In this document: positions 7,231 to 15,747 of the stretch, one piece after another
Layout of the letters: each line of letters starts with the position of its first letter
Numbering within the stretch: position 1 is the stretch's first letter
Assembly: GCA_016191085.1 (NCBI GenBank)
Contig: JACPPJ010000061.1
Location: 1-33,362 of the forward strand
Source of the DNA: Acidobacteriota bacterium
GTDB taxonomy: Bacteria > Acidobacteriota > Terriglobia > 2-12-FULL-54-10
DNA: 33,362 nucleotides
Reading direction: 5' to 3'
The notes under the pieces: model-generated
Told to the model about the DNA's origin: nothing
Seen by the model: the letters and a program-made list of their open reading frames with translations, nothing else
Database searches by the model: none
Program-made: the position numbers and the translations under genes

Positions 7231-7857
7231 CTAACGAACGCCTTCTTCCCAGCCGCGTTGATAACCGGGTTCGTATCCATGGCGGTAAGCCAGTTTGTAA
7301 CGGTTCTTGTCGCCGAAGCTGGAATCGTAACCCCGGTCCGCTTTCTTGTAGTTGTCGCCATGCGTGGGGCGGAAGCTGTGGCCGGTGCGACGATCCTTCG
7401 CACCATCGATCAGTCCATCCTGATACCCGATCTGGCGCGCCTGTTCGGCCCAATCTACATTCGGTTGTCCATAGACACCGCCGCGATCGCGGCTGTAAGG
7501 TCCAGCGCCGTAGCCGCCGTTTGGGCCTCGTTGAGGTCCGCCATATCCGCCCCGCCTGCTGCTGGCGCGGATAGCGTCATCAAAGCCGCGATTGTACCCT
7601 TGGACGTAATCGCGACGATCGCGGCCGCGCCAGCGGTCGCTGTTGTTGCGCTTGGATCGCCGGCCGTCTCGCATAGCGTCTCGCCGCCCATCGCGGAACC
7701 CTTCTTCATATGGATTGCTATATGGATCGCGGTAGACGCCGCGATTCGAACCGCGATCGTTCCACTCGCGATCTCTATCCCGCTGTTGCGCCACTGCTGA
7801 AAGTGAAGCTACGGACAACACCGCACCAAGCAATAACCCTACCCGCAGATTTGTCAT
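7231..7857 (-). CDS. Exported Arg/Gly/Tyr-rich protein with Y-x-x-G-x-x-x-G repeats
   Basis: 208-residue protein of unknown function. Residues 1-24 are a clear Sec signal peptide with an AVA-QQ cleavage site. The mature protein is very basic and rich in Arg, Gly, Tyr and Asp. It contains at least four variants of a short 'Y-x-x-G-[FYL]-x-x-G-x-x-D/E-A' motif: YEEGFRDGRRDA, YVQGYNRGFDDA, GYQDGLIDGAKD and YEPGYQRGWEEG. They are separated by Gly/Arg-rich low-complexity linkers. The motif spacing resembles glycine-zipper or YXXG repeats of exported proteins, but I cannot name a domain. The ATG at 7857 is preceded by GAGGGGG. It is probably expressed alone, because the PilZ gene upstream starts at 8315 and ends 80 bp away. 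Confidence 0.8.
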   Translation of the reverse strand: MTNLRVGLLLGAVLSVASLSAVAQQRDRDREWNDRGSNRGVYRDPYSNPYEEGFRDGRRDAMRDGRRSKRNNSDRWRGRDRRDYVQGYNRGFDDAIRASSRRGGYGGPQRGPNGGYGAGPYSRDRGGVYGQPNVDWAEQARQIGYQDGLIDGAKDRRTGHSFRPTHGDNYKKADRGYDSSFGDKNRYKLAYRHGYEPGYQRGWEEGVR

Positions 7858-7937
7858 AAAGCCCCCTCGCCCGAAACTGTTCCTTATTCAGTTGGATGGC
7901 AATTTGCGGTGAAGGGTTTGCCGCTACGCTCCCGAGA

Positions 7938-8315
7938 TTATGCCACTCGGATTTTCCGGGGTCGCGCGCCTTGCCTTGCCTGCCAATAATGATCGATCTT
8001 ACAACCGATGCCTACACTGCCCGGCGCCTTCCCGCGCTCGACGCGGACCACTGTGCCGTGGCATCGAAGCGTGGTTCCTTCCGGAATGCCTTCCAAAGGA
8101 GGCATCTGGATCTCCATCGCGATTTTCGATCCAACAGCAAGCGCACGGGACACGGAAAAATAGCACCCGGTGGTGCTCATATCTTGAGTGAGGCCAGCTT
8201 CGGCGATCCGACGGTCTTTAGCCGACTGTGAACTCTTGTTCTGTTCCCGCGGCCAGATCTTCAATGGGAATGACACACGAAATCTTCTCCGCCTTCTGTT
8301 TGGCCCTTCCGCCAT
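7938..8315 (-). CDS. PilZ domain protein (c-di-GMP receptor candidate)
   Basis: 125-residue stand-alone PilZ domain. The N-terminal RRRRRFRVSFPLKIW block carries the R-x-x-x-R c-di-GMP-binding motif. The second motif, normally D/N-x-S-x-x-G, is present as DMSTTGCYF. Beta strands with GSKIAMEIQMPP and a final GTVVRVE...GIGCKI complete the fold. The protein is therefore expected to bind cyclic di-GMP in the cytoplasm and signal to an unknown partner. I chose the ATG at 8315 (MAEGPNRRR), preceded on the minus strand by GAAAGGAAAG, over the further upstream starts, which have no homologous sequence. A long hairpin (8350-8388) lies in the leader, 35 bases before the start. Confidence 0.88.
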   Translation of the reverse strand: MAEGPNRRRRRFRVSFPLKIWPREQNKSSQSAKDRRIAEAGLTQDMSTTGCYFSVSRALAVGSKIAMEIQMPPLEGIPEGTTLRCHGTVVRVERGKAPGSVGIGCKIDHYWQARQGARPRKIRVA

Positions 8316-8349
8316 AATTGATCTTTCCTTTCGGCATTGCATCGAGACA

Positions 8350-8388
8350 CCTCGGCGGAAGATCCGGAAAGTCCGGAATCCGCCGAGG
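8350..8388 (-). promoter_or_regulatory. Two-tier hairpin in the leader of the PilZ gene
   Basis: CCTCGGCGGA (8350-8359) pairs exactly with TCCGCCGAGG (8379-8388). Inside it, TCCGGA (8363-8368) and TCCGGA (8372-8377) form a second stem with an AAG loop. This stable 39-nt structure lies between the upstream gene end (8426) and the PilZ start (8315). It has no T-run on either strand. It could be a 5'-UTR regulatory element, an RNA processing site or a dispersed palindrome. Confidence 0.5.
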
Positions 8389-8425
8389 CAAAATGGCCAC
8401 ATTTAAGAACATTGCTGTTTCATGG

Positions 8426-9220
8426 TTAAGGTGTTGTTGGTGTAGTTGGAGGTGTCGGAGTTGTCGGTGTGGTTGGAGTCGTCGGTGTGGTTGGAGTCGT
8501 CGGCCCAAACTGGGTGCCCCAGCGGATTGCCCTTCCAAACAGGAAGATGCGCGCGCCACCGCCAGGATTGCTGATTTGTATCAGCGATAGACTCTCTCCT
8601 CCGGGCGTATCAAAAACAAAAGCATAGTCCTGGTGACCTATTACATTCGGAGCCGCAGGTCCCGGTCCGCCACCGGGGCCACCACCAGGTCCGGGAGGTG
8701 GGACGGGAACTCCGGTGCTCGAGCAAAGGTTGGTGCCCAGGTTAGGAGTTCCTCCCGGCGTGACCGGGTGCGGACCAGTGCCCACCGAAGCGGCGGTCAT
8801 GTCAGTGCAGACCACGTTGGAAGCGGCGTCAATGGACATAAATCCGGTGCCATCTGCGTTGACCACATATTTCCCAGTGAAGTTGAATGTGACCAACCAC
8901 GATTCGCCGGTGTTGTTGTCGCTTACGGATATGGCGCGGCCGGTGAGGTTGCCGTTGCCATCAGCCGTAAACATTCCGACCCTCAGTACATCCTGTCTCA
9001 CGCCTCTACCCGGCGTCTGTCCTGTCTGTCCAGGTGCGCCCAAGGTGGGAGACAAGCTGGTTGCGGGCTGCAGGTGGAACGAGTAGGAGCCTTGCAATGC
9101 GCCGAGAAACTGCGTGCTTGTGCCGCCATTACCTTGTGCATGGGCAATCGTAATCAGCGTTATTGAAGCGACAGCGGTGACAACTAGCGCGAGCATTCTG
9201 CTGCTCACTCTTTCTGCCAT
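8426..9220 (-). CDS. Exported acidobacterial-type protein with a Thr/Pro tandem-repeat tail
   Basis: 264-residue exported protein of unknown function. The ATG at 9220 (MAERVSSRML) is preceded by AGGAGGAAATCAA, which fixes the start; a further upstream in-frame start is not credible. Residues 10-29 form a signal peptide ending in AHA-QG. The mature region has a beta-rich pattern with LQGSYSFHL, VGMFTADGNGNLTG and YVVNADGTGFMSID, a motif set I associate with a large family of exported acidobacterial proteins. A Gly/Pro hinge (PPPGPGGGPGGGPG) follows, and another beta stretch (YAFVFDTPGGESL). The last 25 residues are a TPTTPTTP-like tail encoded by a tandem DNA repeat. The tail could be a wall- or surface-exposed spacer. 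No catalytic motif is visible. Confidence 0.78.
   Translation of the reverse strand: MAERVSSRMLALVVTAVASITLITIAHAQGNGGTSTQFLGALQGSYSFHLQPATSLSPTLGAPGQTGQTPGRGVRQDVLRVGMFTADGNGNLTGRAISVSDNNTGESWLVTFNFTGKYVVNADGTGFMSIDAASNVVCTDMTAASVGTGPHPVTPGGTPNLGTNLCSSTGVPVPPPGPGGGPGGGPGPAAPNVIGHQDYAFVFDTPGGESLSLIQISNPGGGARIFLFGRAIRWGTQFGPTTPTTPTTPTTPTTPTPPTTPTTP
8463..8498. repeat. 18-bp tandem duplication encoding the Thr/Pro tail
   Basis: The 18-mer GTCGGTGTGGTTGGAGTC occurs twice head-to-tail at 8463-8480 and 8481-8498, within a longer degenerate GTNG/GGTGT array (about 8430-8505). On the minus strand it codes for six residues of the TPT repeat per unit, so unit number changes keep the frame. Confidence 0.85.
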
Positions 9221-9349
9221 TTGATTTCCTCCTGAGAAGTTGGGAATTCGCGCGGGGAACACCGGATTAGATGTGCTCTCCGAAAACGGAGGCGTCAAAA
9301 ACGGCGATGCAAATCCCAATTCGTTCTGTGGAAGAATGTGTATCAAATT

Positions 9350-10243
9350 TTAATGCTGCGGCTGATCGGAGCGGCTCATGGTCAATGCACTGGGCGGCAG
9401 CTCCGAAGACGCGCTGCCTTGCAGTCTGGAATCTCTCTTCTTGGGAACGGCGAGATAACCAGCGATCCTGTCTTTGTGAATCCGGTTCACGACAATTTCA
9501 GTCGGCTGGCGGAATCCGGCCTGATAAAACTGCACTGGCTCGTTGGCAGTCTTGTCTTTCTTCTCGATCGTGCGGTCGTCGGAGATTACGTTGATACTGT
9601 AACGCTGTCTCTTTTGATCTGTCTTTTTCAACGCTATTGAAACGTTGCCGACACGCTCTGGCCGCTTGCTCTTTGCAACTTCGAATTCGTAGTAGTCTCG
9701 CTCGCCGCGCAGGCGCAGCTCGTCCAGATCTGCACGGCTTCTCGCTATGAGCCCGCTCTGCACGCCCAAGTCGCCGATGGCACGCTGAAGCTCCGAGCGC
9801 GTAGATGTGATTTGCTCGTGCGCAGAGCTGAGACCTGTTTTTACTCCGGCAATATCCGAACTGAGATTTCCAATTGCGCCTTGAGCAGCGGCCTGCTCCT
9901 GCTGTAGTTTACTGAGCCGTTCACCCCACTTCGACGCCACCTCTTTCTGCTGTCGCGCCAGATGCGCAGAGGATTGCTGTGCCTTGCGCAGCTCTATTTG
10001 CGCGGTTCCCAGACGCTCCTTGGCGTACGCGAGTTCATTTTCCAACTCGGAATACGCCGCGCTTGATTGCTCCAGGTTTTGATTGAGCTTGCGCAGTTGA
10101 TCACCGTGGCTATTTACGACGAACTCGATATTCTGTTGTGAAGTCGTAAGCCGATACGAGTAGAACGCGTTGCTAACGGCCAGGAGAAGCAGCAGCGCAA
10201 GCAGCAGTGCGATTGCTTTGGGAGAAAGCGATGTGGCGTTCAT
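9350..10243 (-). CDS. Membrane-anchored coiled-coil protein, function unknown
   Basis: 297-residue protein with a single N-terminal membrane segment (about residues 9-30, Leu/Ala-rich), leaving the bulk probably in the periplasm. Residues 35-185 are strongly heptad-like and rich in Gln, Glu, Ala and Lys (LRKLNQNLEQ..., ELENELAYAKERLGTAQIELRKAQ), predicting a long coiled coil. A C-terminal region (about 190-275) has beta-like strands (YYEFEVAKSK, VGNVSIALKKTD, QRYSINVISDD, FYQAGFRQPTEIVVNRI). I do not recognise the family, though the coiled coil plus small beta domain recurs among uncharacterised acidobacterial envelope proteins. The ATG at 10243 has an AGGAAAC Shine-Dalgarno. It lies 132 bp after the OmpA-type lipoprotein gene on the same strand and could be co-transcribed with it. 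Confidence 0.75.
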   Translation of the reverse strand: MNATSLSPKAIALLLALLLLLAVSNAFYSYRLTTSQQNIEFVVNSHGDQLRKLNQNLEQSSAAYSELENELAYAKERLGTAQIELRKAQQSSAHLARQQKEVASKWGERLSKLQQEQAAAQGAIGNLSSDIAGVKTGLSSAHEQITSTRSELQRAIGDLGVQSGLIARSRADLDELRLRGERDYYEFEVAKSKRPERVGNVSIALKKTDQKRQRYSINVISDDRTIEKKDKTANEPVQFYQAGFRQPTEIVVNRIHKDRIAGYLAVPKKRDSRLQGSASSELPPSALTMSRSDQPQH

Positions 10244-10375
10244 GTCTGTGTTTCCTATAAACCTGAATGAGACGTGGTTCAGACGGTTACGTATGGCCGG
10301 AAGGGATGCGTTCGGCGCCTAGACCGGTGCGCCCAGACGTTGAAGTGAACGCCTGGGCGCTCGCCAACGACACCA

Positions 10376-11167
10376 CTAACGCGAGTCGGTTTCCTCGTCG
10401 GGTCTGGCCTGCGAAACGGTTCCTGGAGAGCCGCCTTCCATCTGCGGTCCCATAACACGGACCACCACGGCCCGGTTCTGGGCGCGGCCGTCCCTGTTCT
10501 TGTTGTCCGCGAGAGGACGATCCTCGCCCAAGCTCAGATCGGAGATTCGGTTGATCGGCAGTTCATGCTTGACGACCAGGTAACGGGTAACGGCCTGCAC
10601 ACGTTTTTGTCCAAGCTGGATGTTGTAATCATCCGAGCCGGTCGCATCGGTGTGGCCTTCCATTACCAGAATGGTGTCGGGGTTCTGCTTCAGTTGCTGG
10701 GCGACTTCGTCCAGCACTTGCTCGAAAGAGGGATCCAGTTTGGCGCTGTTGAATTTAAACCGTACCTGCTCTTCGTTCAGAACTACGTAATGGTTGCGGT
10801 TCTGAAATTTGGTTTCGAGGGTGGCAACCTGCCCAGCCGCTTTGTTCGCCGCGTTCTGTGCGGTTTGACCTGTGGTCAGAGCCTGCTGAGCTTTGGTGTC
10901 GGTCTGTTTGAGCCCGTTGTCGAGGGTGCTGATCTTCTGGCCTTGCTCTCTGGTCACGCCGTTCAATTCCTCGACCTGGCCCTGCGTCTGTTTAATCGTC
11001 TGTTCATTGGTGTCAATCCGGGCAGACAGCTCGTGTGCGCTCGTGTCTACGCTGGTTCTGACATACTTCTTCGTGGCGCAGCCGCCCAATAATGTGACGG
11101 CTCCCAGGGCTACGGCGAGTCCCAGGAACGGCTTGGCGCCGCTACGGACACTGATTGCATGCTCCAT
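10376..11167 (-). CDS. OmpA-family peptidoglycan-binding lipoprotein
   Basis: 263-residue lipoprotein. The signal peptide ends in a clear lipobox, LLGGC, with Cys30 as the lipidated residue. Residues 35-120 are polar, Gln/Thr/Lys-rich and heptad-like (an Lpp- or alanine-zipper-like coiled coil). The OmpA C-terminal domain spans about 128-240: VRFKFNSAKLD, LVMEGHTDATGSDDYN (the peptidoglycan-contact region with the key Asp), QKRVQAVTRYLV and the terminal NRAVVVRV. It should tether the outer membrane to peptidoglycan, like Pal. It differs from Pal by the long coiled-coil spacer and the extra tail. The ATG at 11167 has a GGAGG Shine-Dalgarno. No tol genes are nearby, so a Pal role in the Tol complex is not supported by context. 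Confidence 0.92.
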   Translation of the reverse strand: MEHAISVRSGAKPFLGLAVALGAVTLLGGCATKKYVRTSVDTSAHELSARIDTNEQTIKQTQGQVEELNGVTREQGQKISTLDNGLKQTDTKAQQALTTGQTAQNAANKAAGQVATLETKFQNRNHYVVLNEEQVRFKFNSAKLDPSFEQVLDEVAQQLKQNPDTILVMEGHTDATGSDDYNIQLGQKRVQAVTRYLVVKHELPINRISDLSLGEDRPLADNKNRDGRAQNRAVVVRVMGPQMEGGSPGTVSQARPDEETDSR

Positions 11168-11509
11168 TTGTAATCCTCCATGCGAGCGCCGGCACATTCC
11201 AAACAATTCGCCGGCTCTGCGCACTCGTGTGGGGCAATCGGCATTCCAGCCTGCCGTGCGCTCGGCGCTCGTTTGTTTTCAGTGTGATGAGACACTGCTC
11301 GTTTTATGTGATGCTTACAAGCCAGAAAAACGGCCCGGGAAAAATTCCCTCGACGGCCCAATGTGTACGATCTTTTAAGAATCCGAAATAGATACCAGCG
11401 CGCATGGTCGAAGAGTCACTCGGGTTCGATGTGTGATGCGCCCGTTGTGTGTGCCGAGCCAGTCCAATGTGGTAATGAAATCGCCACATCGGACCAGGAG
11501 GACCAAAAG
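11168..11509. other. 342-bp intergenic region between divergent envelope genes
   Basis: This gap must hold the promoters of the OmpA-type lipoprotein (minus) and the Ser/Gln-rich exported protein (plus). I see no convincing -35/-10 pair. Two small hairpins are visible: CAGTGT (11280-11285) with ACACTG (11292-11297), and GGGAA (11337-11341) with TTCCC (11345-11349). No coding sequence in it looks real. Confidence 0.4.
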
Positions 11510-12139
11510 ATGAGAATGAAATTCGGGTTATTGGTGGCGTTTGCCGTTGCTTCATTGTGGACCGGCAACACCATTTTTGCGCAGTCCGGGAGCATGGGAA
11601 GCGGAGCCAGCTCCAAGCAGAATTCTTCTCAACGGGAGAACCAGCCCAGCAGCTCCAGTAAATCTCAAGGTTCATCACGCCAGAGCGACCAATACGGCGC
11701 ACCGTCCACTACCTCCCCGCAGGGTACGCCCCAACGAGGAGATCAGACGGGGGCGCGCGGTCAAAGCGGTAAAACCCCAGAGATGGGGACAACCTCGTCG
11801 CAGGAAATGGGTGGGACCAAAGGCACTCGCCGCGGTCGCGACGCCAGCCAGGAAATCGAGCAGAACCCCGCACTCGCTTCAAAATTGACTGTCATGTTGC
11901 CCGCGGGTACCAGCGCGCAGGATGCTGCCAGCGGTTTCAAGAATGTAGGTGAATTCGCCGCCGCAGTTCACGTCTCGCACAACTTGAATATCCCATTCGA
12001 TCAACTAAAGACCAAAGTCACCAGCGGCCAGTCGCTCGGTCAAGCTGTGAAAGATCTGAAGCCGGGTGTTGATTCCAAGGCCGAAGTCAAGAAAGCCAAA
12101 GACGCAGCAAAGGAAGACTTGAGGAGCACGAAGCAGTAG
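11510..12139 (+). CDS. Exported Ser/Gln/Gly-rich protein with a conserved-looking C-terminal helical domain
   Basis: 209-residue protein of unknown function. The ATG at 11510 follows AGGAGGACCAAAAG and starts a signal peptide (MRMKFGLLVAFAVASLWTG, cleavage near IFAQS). The first half of the mature chain (about residues 25-125) is low complexity: Ser, Gln, Gly and Thr with many SSK, SQG and GTTSSQE blocks, probably disordered. The C-terminal part (about 126-205) is ordered: LTVMLPAGTSAQDAASGFKNVGEFAAAVHVSHNLNIPFDQLKTKV...LGQAVKDLKPG, then a Lys/Ala-rich helix. That last block looks like a small conserved helical domain in acidobacterial exported proteins, for which I know no function. It ends 3 bp from the convergent CPBP-protease gene. 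Confidence 0.75.
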   Translation: MRMKFGLLVAFAVASLWTGNTIFAQSGSMGSGASSKQNSSQRENQPSSSSKSQGSSRQSDQYGAPSTTSPQGTPQRGDQTGARGQSGKTPEMGTTSSQEMGGTKGTRRGRDASQEIEQNPALASKLTVMLPAGTSAQDAASGFKNVGEFAAAVHVSHNLNIPFDQLKTKVTSGQSLGQAVKDLKPGVDSKAEVKKAKDAAKEDLRSTKQ

Positions 12140-12142
12140 GTA

Positions 12143-13063
12143 TCAATGTGGAAGCCCGGTCCTGCTCGGATCGGGCGCGCCACACTGGTGTGTGGGAGCA
12201 GATTTCGTATTTGCTCTCACGCGCAAAATTGCAATGCATATCGCCAGCAGCAGTACAGCAGTCGCTATAATTCCGCCCTCCGGCCCGTAATCTCCTCCCG
12301 AGACCCATTTGGGCGCGGCGGATGAAATTGCCTCCCACGGCATTTTCCCCAATTCCACCCCACTAATCGGAAGGCCCCACACGGCCAGTGACCAGTTCCA
12401 GGAAAAGTGCAGCGCGATCGCCATCCATAAAGAGCGGCTCTGCAAGTAGACGACAGCCAACAGAACACCCGCGAGTATTGTGTTTGTGACCGCCAACCGC
12501 GTTACATACGGGTTCCAGGCATGCAGCAGACCGAAAGCAACGGAGGTTAGCACCACAGCGGTCGGAGCGTTGACGCCTTCTACGATGCGCTGAAGAGCAT
12601 AACCGCGAAAGAGAAGTTCCTCGCTTGCCGCAGCAATGAAGAAAATGCCTGCGGCGCTACATATGAATGCTATCGCCTCTTCGCCTCGAGCGCCTGAACG
12701 TTCGAAATGGATTGCGCCGAGGGAGACCTCCGCCGCAGTGATGATTGCGATAAGTACCATTCCAATCCCCGCTCCGGCAGCCGCTTGCTTCAGCGATTTC
12801 TTGCCGCCGCGCAACCCAATAGCTGAAAACGGCTGGTGCTCAAGAAACCTCATAGAAATAGCCGTCGCAGTAATAACGGAGCCGAGGAAGGCGGCTGAAG
12901 AAAGCGCCACTACAGCAGCGGAAGAATGCAGCCGGGTTGCCAACGCAGACGCGGTCCAATTAAAAACTGCGGCGGCCATGACCAGGAACGTGAGGAACAG
13001 CAGCAGTCTCCACCCGGCTCGAAGCTGGCCATCGGGAAGGATGAACCACGCGCTAGTATTCAT
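12143..13063 (-). CDS. CPBP-family (CAAX/Abi) intramembrane glutamic protease
   Basis: 306-residue multi-pass membrane protein. The three CPBP motifs are visible: EELLFRGYALQRI (motif 1, Glu-Glu plus Arg), FGLLHAWNP (motif 2, His) and HFSWNW (motif 3, His). Hydrophobic segments surround them, giving about eight membrane helices. Bacterial members are intramembrane proteases or scaffolds; the substrate is unknown here. I chose the ATG at 13063 (MNTSAWFILPDG) over a TTG at 13096. The gene lies 74 bp after the GHMP kinase on the same strand and may be the last gene of the sqdB unit. The final 20 or so residues (APDPSRTGLPH) are not family-like and probably come from read-through into former intergenic sequence. 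Confidence 0.88.
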   Translation of the reverse strand: MNTSAWFILPDGQLRAGWRLLLFLTFLVMAAAVFNWTASALATRLHSSAAVVALSSAAFLGSVITATAISMRFLEHQPFSAIGLRGGKKSLKQAAAGAGIGMVLIAIITAAEVSLGAIHFERSGARGEEAIAFICSAAGIFFIAAASEELLFRGYALQRIVEGVNAPTAVVLTSVAFGLLHAWNPYVTRLAVTNTILAGVLLAVVYLQSRSLWMAIALHFSWNWSLAVWGLPISGVELGKMPWEAISSAAPKWVSGGDYGPEGGIIATAVLLLAICIAILRVRANTKSAPTHQCGAPDPSRTGLPH

Positions 13064-13137
13064 AAGGAATGGACTCAGCGGCAAGATGAGGCCCAAGGCC
13101 CCTCAGTCCAAAGGTGCGCGTTGGAAGGGGAATTGGA

Positions 13138-14159
13138 TCACATTGGGAGTTGCTTCACTTGCAATCCCCGTGGCGCCACCTGGACACACATCACGCGCGC
13201 TCCGTGCTGACGGAGTGTTTCCTCCACACGCTGCCGCGCATCCGGAGGAATCAAAAATAACACGCAACCGCCACCTCCGGCGCCGCATGCTTTCGCGGCA
13301 AGACTTCCCTGCCGGCGAGCCGCCGCAATCAGCCGCTCGATATGCGGAGTGGTGATCCCGGGGTAATTGCGTTTGCGTGCTTTCCAATCCAAATTGATTA
13401 GTTCGGCAACTGCGGCCCAGTCCTGCTTTTCTATCGCTCTATGCATCTCGCCCGCACCGCGAGCAATGCGATCGAATTGGCGAATCACGGAGCGCTTTCC
13501 GCCCAGGTGAGCTTTCATGACCTCCCAATTGTTAATACCGGAGTTGCGCGAATGGCCTGTGTAGCACAACACAATGCGATCGCTCAATTCCGTCGTATTC
13601 ATCTTTAACGGTTCCGCGCGAACACCACGCGGCCCCATGACAATGGCCTGCACGCCGCCGTTCAAGGCCGAATAGTAGTCCTGTTCGCCGGCGGGAGCGC
13701 GCAAGACTTGAGCTTCCACGTTTCTGGCAATCTCGACCAGCTTCGATCCAGACACCGATTGCCCGGCAAAACGGCTCAGCACGCCGCAAACCGCAACGTT
13801 CAACGCCGACGAACCGCCCAGCCCTGCGCCAGCAGGAGACTCGGAATCAGTTTCAAGCGTGAATCCTCCCACAGGATTGAATGCTATAACGAGGCGTGCC
13901 AGCAGCGGCAGTACAAATTTTTTGGCGGACGCCAGGGACTGAAACGAGGGAAAAGTTTCCCTCCTCCGCAGATCATGAGAAATCAAATCAATCTTGCTTC
14001 CCCGGCGAGGCGTGAGCCGGCAATGAGCGAAACAGTTGATGGCGAAATTGATGGTTTGGGAATCCTTGTGAAACAGATAAAGAGGCCAAATATCAAGAGT
14101 TCCTCCGGCCAGATCCACACGCGCGGGGGCGCCTGACTCGAGAATTGTTTTGGAAATCA

Positions 14160-14160
<1 letters not shown>
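13138..14160 (-). CDS. GHMP-family sugar kinase
   Basis: 340-residue cytosolic small-molecule kinase. All three GHMP motifs are present: PARVDLAGGT (12-21), the phosphate-binding loop PAGAGLGGSSA (109-119) and the C-terminal KACGAGGGGCV (290-300). The 'PARVDLAGGTLDIWP' opening is typical of the heptose-7-phosphate kinase/fucokinase branch rather than of mevalonate or homoserine kinases, so a sugar or sugar-phosphate is the likely substrate. The ATG at 14160 overlaps the sqdB stop by one base (TGATG), which argues for translational coupling and a joint pathway; a TTG at 14163 is the other possible start. Since sqdB makes UDP-sulfoquinovose, the kinase may act on a sugar of the same glycoconjugate, but no specific substrate can be read from sequence. 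Confidence 0.88.
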
Positions 14161-15434
<1,274 letters not shown>

Positions 15435-15576
15435 TCAGGTCTTAGGAACCAAATTGTAATAGGAGCGGCGGTCTTCCTGGGCGAAGACGCGGAAGTTCGG
15501 ATAGATAAAACCATTACTCAACAGACGATCTAGACTTTAATGGTTCCCAAGCCTGCACGCCGCCTACTTACTCCTT

Positions 15577-15621
15577 CCCGCACTCTGGCTTAATGGCTGG
15601 GGAGGCCACCCTCCGTGCGGG
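15577..15621. other. Structured intergenic segment between RNase J and sqdB
   Basis: In the 318-bp gap 15420-15737, CCCGCAC (15577-15583) pairs with GTGCGGG (15615-15621). Inside it, GGAGG (15601-15605) pairs with CCTCC (15610-15614). The rest of the gap shows no coding sequence, no tRNA and no clear promoter. It could be a leader structure of sqdB or the 3' end of the RNase J transcript. I matched it to no riboswitch class that I know. Confidence 0.3.
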
Positions 15622-15732
15622 TAACCTACAGAATACACTATGTAAGGCGTCCTACAAATCACGATGTTACCAGGCATTCTGGCCGCGAGGCCAAGAGTAA
15701 AAACCCTGCCCAGTGCTAAATGCAAACGCGGT

Positions 15733-15747
15733 GGAGATCAGATCTCC
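15733..15747. terminator. Palindrome overlapping the RNase J stop codon
   Basis: GGAGATC-A-GATCTCC is a perfect 7-1-7 palindrome that spans the last codons and the TGA (15740-15738) of the RNase J gene. It would fold in the mRNA or serve as a DNA site. There is no T-run, so a simple intrinsic terminator is unlikely. Confidence 0.3.

Noticed and set aside
8430..8505. CRISPR-like tandem array
   Set aside because: The units adjoin without spacers and encode a Thr/Pro protein tail in frame.
15577..15621. tRNA or known riboswitch in the RNase J-sqdB gap
   Set aside because: The stems do not form a cloverleaf, no T-loop consensus is present, and no conserved riboswitch core that I know can be recognised.
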